From positions 1-9,692 of the forward strand of contig JAAKFP010000057.1 in NCBI GenBank assembly GCA_011065005.1: a DNA stretch of 9,692 nucleotides, written 5' to 3'. Origin of the DNA: Chlamydiota bacterium (GTDB taxonomy: Bacteria; Chlamydiota; Chlamydiia; Chlamydiales; Waddliaceae). The position numbers and the translations under genes were made by a program. Shown piece after piece: positions 1 to 6,606 of the stretch. The notes below the pieces were generated by a model that made no database searches, was not told the origin of the DNA, and saw only the letters and a program-made list of their open reading frames with translations. How positions within the stretch are numbered: position 1 is the first letter of the stretch; each line of letters opens with the position of its first letter.

Positions 1-114
1 CGTCAACTTAAGAAATAAAATTAAACGCAAAGGCGCAAAGAAATTTAGGGTATTCTCCTTAGCGCCTTTGCGTCTTTTGCTCCTTTGCGTTTAATTTTAT
101 TTCTTAAGTTGACG
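1..114. repeat. Palindromic intergenic element (MITE/REP-like) with 33-bp inverted arms
   Basis: Bases 1-33 are the exact reverse complement of 82-114, and the pairing continues for five more bases after one mismatch (34/81). The spacer also takes part: 25-36 (ACGCAAAGGCGC) pairs perfectly with 62-73, so two alternative hairpins are possible. CCTTTGCGT occurs twice in direct orientation, at 65-73 and 82-90, 17 nt apart. There is no coding potential inside and no T-run after the right arm, so it is not a typical intrinsic terminator. The arms begin at the first base of the window, so the element may extend further left. The short CGCAAAG modules resemble dispersed intergenic repeats known from several environmental bacterial groups (recalled, not searched). 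A non-autonomous mobile element or a cruciform-forming repeat are the two readings. Confidence 0.8.
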
Positions 115-138
115 GCATTGTCTGAGCGGTTACCATTT

Positions 139-168
139 TTGAGCTTAAAAAATAATAGCGAATATGCT
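139..168 (+). promoter_or_regulatory. Possible sigma70-type promoter of the operon
   Basis: In the leader, TTGAGC (139-144) could be a -35 box and TATGCT (163-168) a -10 box, with an 18-nt spacer. Each is only a partial match to the consensus. A weaker alternative is TTACCA (130-135) with AATAAT (151-156) at 15-nt spacing. The region is AT-rich and is the only non-coding stretch ahead of six tightly packed genes, so a promoter is expected here or further upstream. No convincing ArgR box or sigma54 -24/-12 element was found. Confidence 0.3.
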
Positions 169-186
169 TATTGTTTGAATATATCG

Positions 187-191
187 TGAGG
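187..191 (+). promoter_or_regulatory. Ribosome binding site of the M20 hydrolase gene
   Basis: TGAGG at 187-191 lies 5 nt before the ATG at 197. It fixes the start of the first gene, because no other in-frame start with comparable spacing is nearby. A very similar GTGAGG site precedes the second gene at 1427-1432, 7 nt before its ATG. Confidence 0.65.
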
Positions 192-196
192 ATAAA

Positions 197-1408
197 ATGG
201 ACCAGTACTTTCCCCATATACAAGGGATCGATAAGCAAAAAGAAGCGATGACATCTCTTTTGATGCATCTAGCTAATATCCACTCGGGATCGGACAACTT
301 ACCGGGACTGGAAGAGATGCTGTCTGCCCTAAAAGAGGCGTTTTCTTCTCTTGGAGGAAAGCAAGAGACTCTCGCATTAAAAAGCTATAAATGTCTGACA
401 CCCAATGGCAATCTTATCGAAACCCCTCTTGGTAAAGCTCTTTCCATCACAAAAAACCGAGGTGCTCCAATCAATATTCTCCTCTGTGGACATATGGATA
501 TTGCCTTCCCTGCAAATCTCCCTCTCGAAAAATGTAAACGTATAGGCAATGGAAAATTAGCCGGCAGAGGAACTTGTGACATGAAGGGGGGGCTTGTCGT
601 GATGTTAACAGCGTTGCAAGCTTTGGAAAACAGCCCTTTTGCCGAAAAGATAGGCTGGCAGGTATTGATCAATCCTGACGAGGAAATTGGATCCCCTGGA
701 TCGCGTGAATTATTCCTTCATGCTGTTGAGAACAAAAAACTTGGGTTGCTTTTCGAACCCTCTCTCCCCGACGGCTCTCTTGTCAGCGCACGGAAAGGTT
801 CGACAAACTATAGCGTAGCAATCCGAGGGAAAGCTGCCCATGCGGGCAGAGATTTCCATTTAGGAAGTAATGCGATCACTTCCGCCGCCCGGTTTACCCT
901 CGCTGCAGAAAGTTTGACGGATCAAAAGAATGGCGTTACTGTTAATGTTGGTCATATAGAGGGAGGCGGTCCAGTGAATATCGTCCCAGACAGAGCGTTT
1001 TGCCGTTTGAACATTAGAGTAAAAAACGATCGCGACCTGAAAATCATCAAAGAAAAGCTTAAAACGATTGCTAATATCGAAAACAACAGGGAAGGAATAA
1101 CGCTGATCTTACATCAGGACAGCGAGCGCCCTCCAAAAGTTTTCGATAAGAAGACGAAATTACTATTTGAAGCGTTGAAAACCTGTGCAGAAAATCTCGG
1201 GTATTCTCTTGAGTGGGAACCCACGGGTGGAGTTTGTGATGGAAATACGCTCGCTGGGGCTGGCCTTCCTGTAATCGACACATTAGGTGTGGTGGGAGGA
1301 CATATCCACAGTGCTCAGGAATATGTTGTGCTTAGCAGCTTAGTGGACCGAGCGAAACTGGTAACACGTTTTTTAATGCAGATTGCTGCCAAAGAAGTTA
1401 ATGTATGA
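197..1408 (+). CDS. M20 family zinc hydrolase, carboxypeptidase G2-like; candidate N-succinylglutamate desuccinylase
   Basis: The 403-aa length is typical of M20 metallohydrolases (DapE/ArgE/CPG2). The two-zinc site is complete: H99 and catalytic D101 in GHMD, bridging D128 in GRGTCDMKGG, general base E162 and ligand E163 in PDEEIGS, E187 in FEPSLPDG, and H371 in GGHIHSAQEY. The lid/dimerisation domain runs from about 197 to 310 and has the RGKAAHAG motif with H215. The E187 region and the stretch after it read like CPG2 (FEPS...KG...GKAAHAG), an enzyme that cuts amide bonds on the amino group of a C-terminal glutamate. No signal peptide is visible, so it should be cytosolic. As first gene of an AST operon without an M14-type AstE, it is the best candidate for splitting N-succinylglutamate into succinate and glutamate. 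That substrate is inferred; another N-acyl amino acid is possible. The family call is secure. Confidence 0.9.
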   Translation: MDQYFPHIQGIDKQKEAMTSLLMHLANIHSGSDNLPGLEEMLSALKEAFSSLGGKQETLALKSYKCLTPNGNLIETPLGKALSITKNRGAPINILLCGHMDIAFPANLPLEKCKRIGNGKLAGRGTCDMKGGLVVMLTALQALENSPFAEKIGWQVLINPDEEIGSPGSRELFLHAVENKKLGLLFEPSLPDGSLVSARKGSTNYSVAIRGKAAHAGRDFHLGSNAITSAARFTLAAESLTDQKNGVTVNVGHIEGGGPVNIVPDRAFCRLNIRVKNDRDLKIIKEKLKTIANIENNREGITLILHQDSERPPKVFDKKTKLLFEALKTCAENLGYSLEWEPTGGVCDGNTLAGAGLPVIDTLGVVGGHIHSAQEYVVLSSLVDRAKLVTRFLMQIAAKEVNV

Positions 1409-1439
1409 AAAGAAGTCAAAATCATTGTGAGGTATTACC

Positions 1440-2807
1440 ATGAGCATCACACACCTTGGAGCACTAAAAGCGAACCATCGCCTTGCTGAAGCAAAAAAGA
1501 TGCTTCTAGAGGCCGTCTCCGAGCAGCAGAAAAAGCTGACAGGAATTCGCCCTTCGGATCCTGAACGGGAACAATATTACAATAATGCCCTAGAGACCCT
1601 CGCAAAATATAGAGGTGCGCCGCTGTGGTATCCCTATTTAGGAAGCGGAATTGGAAATGGTGCTCTTGTTGAGCTGATGGACGGAAGTGTTAAGTATGAC
1701 TTCATTGGAGGAATTGGTGTACACCATTTTGGCCATGGCCATCCAGAAATTATTTCTGCCTGTGTAGAGGGTGCTATAAGCGATCTCGTCATGCAGGGCC
1801 ACTTGCAGCAGAACACTGACTCCCTAGAACTTATCGACATCCTCGTCACTGAATCAAAACTGGATCACTGTTTCCTTACAACTTCGGGGTCTATGGCTAA
1901 CGAAAACGCCCTGAAGATCGCTTTCCAAAAAAACCATCCGGCCAAACGGATCCTGGCATTTGAAGGGTGTTTCTGCGGGAGAACTTTGGCTATGTCCCAA
2001 ATTACCGAAAAACCCATGGTTCGTGAAGGGTTGCCCGTGGACCTCGATGTTGACTACATCCCGTTTTACAGCCCAGAAGAGCCTGAAAAAAGCACCAAAC
2101 GCGCAATCGAAACCCTCAAAAAGTTTCTCTGGCGCCATCCCAAGGGCTATGCCCTTATGATCTTCGAGATGATTCAAGGAGAGGGAGGATATTACCCCGG
2201 AGACACAGAATTCTTCCGCCAAATCATGGAAGTCCTCAAAAATCACAACATCGCCATAGTCATCGACGAAGTACAAACGTTTGGAAGAACTTCGAAGCTA
2301 TTTGCTTTTCAGCATTTTGGACTTCAGGACCTGGTAGACATGGTCAACATTGGCAAGCTTGCACAGGTATGCGCTACACTCTTCACCGACGAATACAATC
2401 CACGCCCAGGCCTATTAAGTCAAACCTTCACAAGCAGCTCAGCAGCAATACACGCTTCAAAGACTATGATCCACCTCATGATTAAAGAAGGTTTTTTTGG
2501 CCCCAACGGAAAAAACATGAAGATCAACGAACACTTCACGAAAAACTTCAAAAGTATCGCAAAAAGACATCCAAATATAATCAGAGGGCCTTATGGACTG
2601 GGCGCAATGGTAGCATTTACTCCATTGGATGGTGATAGCAATAGGATCATCCAATTCGGCAAAAATCTCTTTCAGGCAGGTGTCATGAGTTTTGTTTGTG
2701 GCAGAGATCCCACACGTGCTCGCTTCCTGCCGCCAGTTGGAGCTGTTCGACCTCAAGATATTGATAGCGTAACAAAAATCGTGGAAGAAACTCTATTATG
2801 TTCATAA
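1440..2807 (+). CDS. PLP-dependent class III aminotransferase, lysine 6-aminotransferase-like; candidate succinylornithine transaminase
   Basis: This 455-aa fold-type I aminotransferase has the class III landmarks in order: phosphate-binding TTSGSMANENALK (147-159), FEGCFCGRT (174-182) with F178 in the ring-stacking position, EMIQGEGG (243-250), cofactor-nitrogen D276 in IDEVQT, and Schiff-base lysine K306 in NIGKLAQVC. GK..QVC and the TEKP segment after GRT recall lysine epsilon-aminotransferases (LAT) more than ArgD/AstC, which are also about 50 residues shorter. The usual FHG/YHG reads FCG here (C179). Such enzymes move a terminal amino group to 2-oxoglutarate. Sitting directly before astA, in the place of astC, it probably converts N2-succinylornithine to succinylglutamate semialdehyde, though lysine or another omega-amine cannot be excluded. 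GAGG at 1429-1432 precedes the ATG. Its last 10 nt overlap astA. Confidence 0.88.
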   Translation: MSITHLGALKANHRLAEAKKMLLEAVSEQQKKLTGIRPSDPEREQYYNNALETLAKYRGAPLWYPYLGSGIGNGALVELMDGSVKYDFIGGIGVHHFGHGHPEIISACVEGAISDLVMQGHLQQNTDSLELIDILVTESKLDHCFLTTSGSMANENALKIAFQKNHPAKRILAFEGCFCGRTLAMSQITEKPMVREGLPVDLDVDYIPFYSPEEPEKSTKRAIETLKKFLWRHPKGYALMIFEMIQGEGGYYPGDTEFFRQIMEVLKNHNIAIVIDEVQTFGRTSKLFAFQHFGLQDLVDMVNIGKLAQVCATLFTDEYNPRPGLLSQTFTSSSAAIHASKTMIHLMIKEGFFGPNGKNMKINEHFTKNFKSIAKRHPNIIRGPYGLGAMVAFTPLDGDSNRIIQFGKNLFQAGVMSFVCGRDPTRARFLPPVGAVRPQDIDSVTKIVEETLLCS

Positions 2808-3817
2808 TTCGTCCAGCAGCGCTCAATGACCTCGATGCTCTTGAAAAGTTTGCCTTTAGCGTTAGTCTAGGCATGATCAGCCTTCCAAGAGATCGAAATC
2901 TTCTTCTTAAAAAAATCGAACATTCCATCGAAAGTTTTGATCAAGAGATCACTGTTCCAAAAAATGAAGCCTACTGGTTTGTCCTGGAAAATACCAAAAC
3001 GGGAGAAGTGGTTGGCTCCACAGGCATTAAGGCAAAGTCTGGAGTAAAAGAGCCCCTCTATTTCTTTCGGATTGAGGTTCAACATCCCCAATCTTCAGCC
3101 ATGCCCGTTCCAGATGAGATCCGTATTCTCCATCCAATAAGCCTTTCCAATGGGCCTTCCGAGCTTTGCGCTTTATATCTTGCTCCTGAGTGGCGCAGCA
3201 AAGGAATTGGTGAACTCCTATCCCTCAGCCGTTTTCTTTTCATTGCAGGACATCCTCATCGGTTTGAAAATATCATCATGGCGGTGTTACGGGGATTCAT
3301 CAGTAAATCGAGAAAAACCTCCCCGTTTTGGGAGGGGTTGGGACGTCACTTTCTGAATCTAGAGTTACATGAAATTTACTCAATGCTAGAACAGGGAAGA
3401 TCGTTTATTCCTGATTTTCTTCCGAAATATCCCATCTATGTTTCATTGCTAACCAAACAGGCACAGTATGTCATTGGAAAGCCTCATATCTCGACACGAC
3501 CTGCACTAAAAATGTTAAAAAAACAGGGTTTCAAAGCCACGCAAGACATCGACATCTTAGAAGCTGGACCGGTTATTTCTGCACAAAAGAACGAAATTCG
3601 AACAATAAAAGGCAGTGTTCTCGCCACTGTTGAGGGAAGGACGCAAAAAGCTATCCATTCAAAACGATATGTGATCAGCAACAACAACATCGACTTTCGT
3701 GCCTGCTGTGATACACTGGAAATTTCCGGAGAACATAAAGTTTTGCTTACAGAGGAAGTTATGAAAGCTTTGAAAGTTAACACTGGAGACAAAATTCGCT
3801 ATGCAAAAACATATTGA
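2798..3817 (+). CDS. astA: Arginine N-succinyltransferase (AstA), first step of the AST pathway
   Basis: AstA transfers succinyl from succinyl-CoA to the alpha-amino group of L-arginine in the cytosol. The 339-aa length fits the family (about 340). Recognisable family blocks are the start MFIIRPAALNDLDAL, ISLPRDR (27-33), the GNAT-like acyl-CoA region GPSELCALYLAPEWRSKGIG (119-138), SRFLFIAG (144-151), SPFWEGLGRHF (175-185), FLPKYPIYV (207-215), a QAQYVIGKPH block (221-230), and IDILEAGPVI (251-260). The C-terminal 60 residues diverge more, as is common in this family. The ATG lies inside the end of the aminotransferase gene (10-nt overlap), with GGAAG about 10 nt upstream, which suggests translational coupling. 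No broken or missing segment is seen. The paralogous AruF/AruG subunits of Pseudomonas are an alternative name, but a single gene is present here. Confidence 0.95.
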   Translation: MFIIRPAALNDLDALEKFAFSVSLGMISLPRDRNLLLKKIEHSIESFDQEITVPKNEAYWFVLENTKTGEVVGSTGIKAKSGVKEPLYFFRIEVQHPQSSAMPVPDEIRILHPISLSNGPSELCALYLAPEWRSKGIGELLSLSRFLFIAGHPHRFENIIMAVLRGFISKSRKTSPFWEGLGRHFLNLELHEIYSMLEQGRSFIPDFLPKYPIYVSLLTKQAQYVIGKPHISTRPALKMLKKQGFKATQDIDILEAGPVISAQKNEIRTIKGSVLATVEGRTQKAIHSKRYVISNNNIDFRACCDTLEISGEHKVLLTEEVMKALKVNTGDKIRYAKTY

Positions 3818-5234
3818 TCGCCTAACCTCAACAAATCCCATGACTGGAGAAATGCTCTGGGAGGGGGTCTGCTCCACCAAAGCTGAAGTTGATGCTTCTG
3901 TAATACGTGCTAGAAAAGCATTTCCAGAATGGTCTGCTTTCCCTCTTGAGAAAAGAGTGGATTTCCTCAAAAAATATCAAGACATTCTAAATTCACAAAA
4001 ACACACCTTCGCAGAAACAATTTCCATGGAAACAGGAAAGCCATTGTGGGAATCGAAAAACGAAGTCGAAACTATGATTGCCAAAGTCGACATCTCTATC
4101 GCAGCGCAAAACATTCGGTGCCAAGAACGCATTAAAGAGTTGCCAACGGGAATCTCCGTCACAAGACATAAACCTCTGGGCGTCGTCGCAGTCTTCGGAC
4201 CATTCAACTTCCCTGGACACCTCCCAAATGGCCATATTGTTCCAGCACTCCTTGCGGGCAATACCGTTGTTTTTAAGCCAAGCGAGCTCACACCTTGGGT
4301 TGCAGAAGAGATGGTCCGATTGTGGGAACAATCTGGGCTACCTTCAGGTGTACTCAACCTTGTTCAAGGGGGACCACTGGTAGGAAAATCCCTATCGAAC
4401 CATCCCGATATTGATGCTCTCCTATTTACTGGAAGCTGGAACACCGGAAAAATTTTGGCGGAACAATTTGGTTCTCACCCGGAAAAACTTTTAGCTCTCG
4501 AAATGGGAGGGAACAACCCCCTCATCATCGGCGATATTTCCAACCTTAAAGCTGCAGCATACATCACGATACAATCTGCCTATCTCACCTCTGGCCAAAG
4601 GTGCACCTGTGCACGACGACTCATCGTTCCAAGAGGTAAACTTGGAGATTCCTTTATCCAGGAGGTTCTCAACGCTATTCCTAACATCAAGGTTGGAGCA
4701 TATACAGAAAAGCCGGAACCTTTCATGGGACCTGTCATCACACAACAAGCAGCGCAACACCTGCTTTCGGCACAGGAAACCCTCATCCAAAAAGGAGGAA
4801 TCCCTTTAGCAAAAATGAAACTCCTCAAACCGAACACTCCCCTGCTTTCCCCTGGACTCATCGATGTCACCGACATTGCAAACCTTCCTGATGAAGAGCA
4901 CTTTGGTCCTTTGCTTCAAGTGATTCGAGTTCCAGACTTTGCCGCTGCAATTGAGGAGGCCAACAATACAGCCTATGGTCTATGTGCTGCGATCCTTTCC
5001 GAAGAGAGAAAACAATATGAGGAGTATTATAGCAAGGCACGTACGGGTGTGGTGAATTGGAATGCCCAAACCACAGGAGCCACCAGCGCTTCTCCCTTTG
5101 GAGGCCTTGGCCATAGCGGAAACTACAGGCCGAGTGCTTTTTACGCTGCTGACTTCTGCAACTACCCTATCGCTTCCATGGAAGTCGGAGAATTAACAAT
5201 GCCTAGCACTCTATCACCTGGTATCAAAACATGA
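3801..5234 (+). CDS. astD: N-succinylglutamate 5-semialdehyde dehydrogenase (AstD)
   Basis: AstD oxidises succinylglutamate semialdehyde to N-succinylglutamate with NAD+. This is an aldehyde dehydrogenase fold of 477 aa. It shows VFGPFNFPGHLPNGHIVPAL (131-150) with oxyanion N136, cofactor-binding FKPSE (158-162), FTGSWNTG (209-216), general base E234 in LEMGGNNP, nucleophile C268 in SGQRCTCARR, EEHFGP (365-370) and the C-terminal SPFGGLGHSGNYRPSA block (431-446). The PGHLPNGH and QRCTCARR strings are hallmarks of AstD rather than of general ALDHs. The N-terminus is about a dozen residues shorter than in E. coli AstD; an in-frame stop at 3771-3773 leaves little room for a longer start. The ATG at 3801 overlaps astA by 17 nt, with GGAG at 3785-3788, a rather long 12-nt spacing. 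The second cysteine of the active-site motif, C270, is also a family trait. Confidence 0.96.
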   Translation: MQKHIDRLTSTNPMTGEMLWEGVCSTKAEVDASVIRARKAFPEWSAFPLEKRVDFLKKYQDILNSQKHTFAETISMETGKPLWESKNEVETMIAKVDISIAAQNIRCQERIKELPTGISVTRHKPLGVVAVFGPFNFPGHLPNGHIVPALLAGNTVVFKPSELTPWVAEEMVRLWEQSGLPSGVLNLVQGGPLVGKSLSNHPDIDALLFTGSWNTGKILAEQFGSHPEKLLALEMGGNNPLIIGDISNLKAAAYITIQSAYLTSGQRCTCARRLIVPRGKLGDSFIQEVLNAIPNIKVGAYTEKPEPFMGPVITQQAAQHLLSAQETLIQKGGIPLAKMKLLKPNTPLLSPGLIDVTDIANLPDEEHFGPLLQVIRVPDFAAAIEEANNTAYGLCAAILSEERKQYEEYYSKARTGVVNWNAQTTGATSASPFGGLGHSGNYRPSAFYAADFCNYPIASMEVGELTMPSTLSPGIKT

Positions 5235-5247
5235 GAGGTAAAACCCA

Positions 5248-6600
5248 ATGATTCCTATCGGTTACGATGTCAATTTCAATGGTCTAGTCGGTCCCACATA
5301 TAACTTTAGCGGTTTATCCCAAGACAATGAGGCTTCGGTAGCAAATCGAAATCAACCTTCCAACCCAAAAGCTGCTGCACTGCAAGTGCTCGAAATGATG
5401 AAATTCCTCTCAGACCTAGGAATCCGACAAGCGGTCCTCCCCCCTCACGAACGCCCCCACATTCCCACATTTCGTGCTCTGGGATTTGGAGGTTCAGACA
5501 GAACAATTCCAGAAAAAGTATACCAAGAAATGCCAGAAATATTGCTCCTTGGATCATCAGCATCATCTATGTGGGCAGCGAACGTTGCGACGATCACACC
5601 ATCCATAGACAGCATAGACCACAAGGTGCATATCACTCCCACAAACATGAGTAGAACGGTTCACCGCACCATTGAAACGGAATTCACTGCAAAAACCCTC
5701 AAGCTGATCTTTCCTTCCACAGCCTATTTCACGCACCATCCCGCACTCCCTTTTGGAAAACAATTTGCCGATGAGGGAAGTGCCAATCAATGTCATTTTT
5801 GCAGCAAAAATAATCATACCGGCATCCATCTGTTCGTGTATGGTGACACATCAAGGCAACCGTACCCTCCACGAGAAGGTATCTCTGCTCGGCAAACTCT
5901 CGAGGCTAGCCAAACCCTCGCAAGATCTCACCGGCTCAATCCGGAGAGGATCATCTTCGCACAACAGTCGACAGCAGCCCTCGAAGCAGGAATATTCCAT
6001 AACGACCTAATCTCTGTTGGCACCAACAACCTCTTCTTCTTCCACGAACGTGCTTTCGAAGATGAAGCTTTCATCATGGATACCCTTCGAGATAAAGTCA
6101 AAGAACACTGCGACACGGACATGTACCTCATTAAAGTTCCAAACGAAGAAATTTCCCTCAGACACGCGATCCAAACCTATCTTTTCAACTCACAACTCAT
6201 CAAACTTCCGGATGGTGCTTTTACTTTGATCGCTCCTGCAGAATGCCAGACCTTCAACTCCATCTCTCGATACCTTGACAATCTAACAAAAGATCCCGAA
6301 ATCCCTTTACGTGACATCCACTACATCAACATCAGAGAAAGTATGCGCAACGGAGGAGGCCCCGCATGTTTACGGCTGCCTGCCATCCTCACCCAAAATG
6401 AAATCAACGCAATGCACCCAAACATCTTCCTTACTGAAAGACTGTATACAAGGCTGATAAACTGGATAGAAAAACACTTCCGAGAGCATCTCGAACCAAA
6501 AGACCTGGCCGACCCCAATCTCGTCGACGAAACCCAACAAGCTCTTGATGAGCTCACCAAAATTCTTGACTTAGGAAAAATTTACTCATTTCAAGTGTAA
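5248..6600 (+). CDS. astB: N-succinylarginine dihydrolase (AstB)
   Basis: AstB hydrolyses the guanidino group of N2-succinylarginine, giving succinylornithine, two ammonia and CO2. It belongs to the amidinotransferase/pentein superfamily. The 450-aa length matches the family (about 445). Visible blocks are DVNFNGLVGPTYNFSGLS (7-24), GNEAS-like DNEAS (26-30), AVLPPHERPHIP (62-73), GFGGSD (79-84), SSASSMWAANVATI (103-116), FAQQ (237-240), YLFNSQL (311-317), and NGGGPACLRL (368-377). The catalytic triad is complete: E176 in ADEGSAN, H251 in IFHND and C374 in GPACLRL. Right after E176 the segment NQCHFC (180-185) departs from the NHTRF-like form of proteobacterial enzymes, as recalled. AGAGG at 5234-5238 precedes the ATG by 9 nt. 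The gene follows astD after 13 nt, as in the classical operon. Confidence 0.96.
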   Translation: MIPIGYDVNFNGLVGPTYNFSGLSQDNEASVANRNQPSNPKAAALQVLEMMKFLSDLGIRQAVLPPHERPHIPTFRALGFGGSDRTIPEKVYQEMPEILLLGSSASSMWAANVATITPSIDSIDHKVHITPTNMSRTVHRTIETEFTAKTLKLIFPSTAYFTHHPALPFGKQFADEGSANQCHFCSKNNHTGIHLFVYGDTSRQPYPPREGISARQTLEASQTLARSHRLNPERIIFAQQSTAALEAGIFHNDLISVGTNNLFFFHERAFEDEAFIMDTLRDKVKEHCDTDMYLIKVPNEEISLRHAIQTYLFNSQLIKLPDGAFTLIAPAECQTFNSISRYLDNLTKDPEIPLRDIHYINIRESMRNGGGPACLRLPAILTQNEINAMHPNIFLTERLYTRLINWIEKHFREHLEPKDLADPNLVDETQQALDELTKILDLGKIYSFQV

Positions 6601-6606
6601 AGAAAA

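Noticed and set aside
82..130. Intrinsic terminator formed by the left palindrome
   Set aside because: The right arm is followed by GGCATTGTCTG, not a T-run, so it does not fit a rho-independent terminator.
171..190. Possible ArgR operator around TGAAT at 176-180
   Set aside because: Only one half-site is present; the opposing ATTCA half is missing, so it does not reach an ARG box.
115..196. Sigma54 promoter, as used by the E. coli ast operon
   Set aside because: No GG-N10-GC pair with the right context was found; the nearest GG (128-129) and GC (143-144) are 13 nt apart.
1854..2276. 140-codon open frame on the - strand
   Set aside because: It is antisense to conserved aminotransferase motifs, and no ribosome binding site or family signal was seen.
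2798..2807. Frameshift between the aminotransferase and astA, or between astA and astD
   Set aside because: Both overlaps (10 and 17 nt) join complete proteins with normal termini, so they are ordinary coupled junctions.
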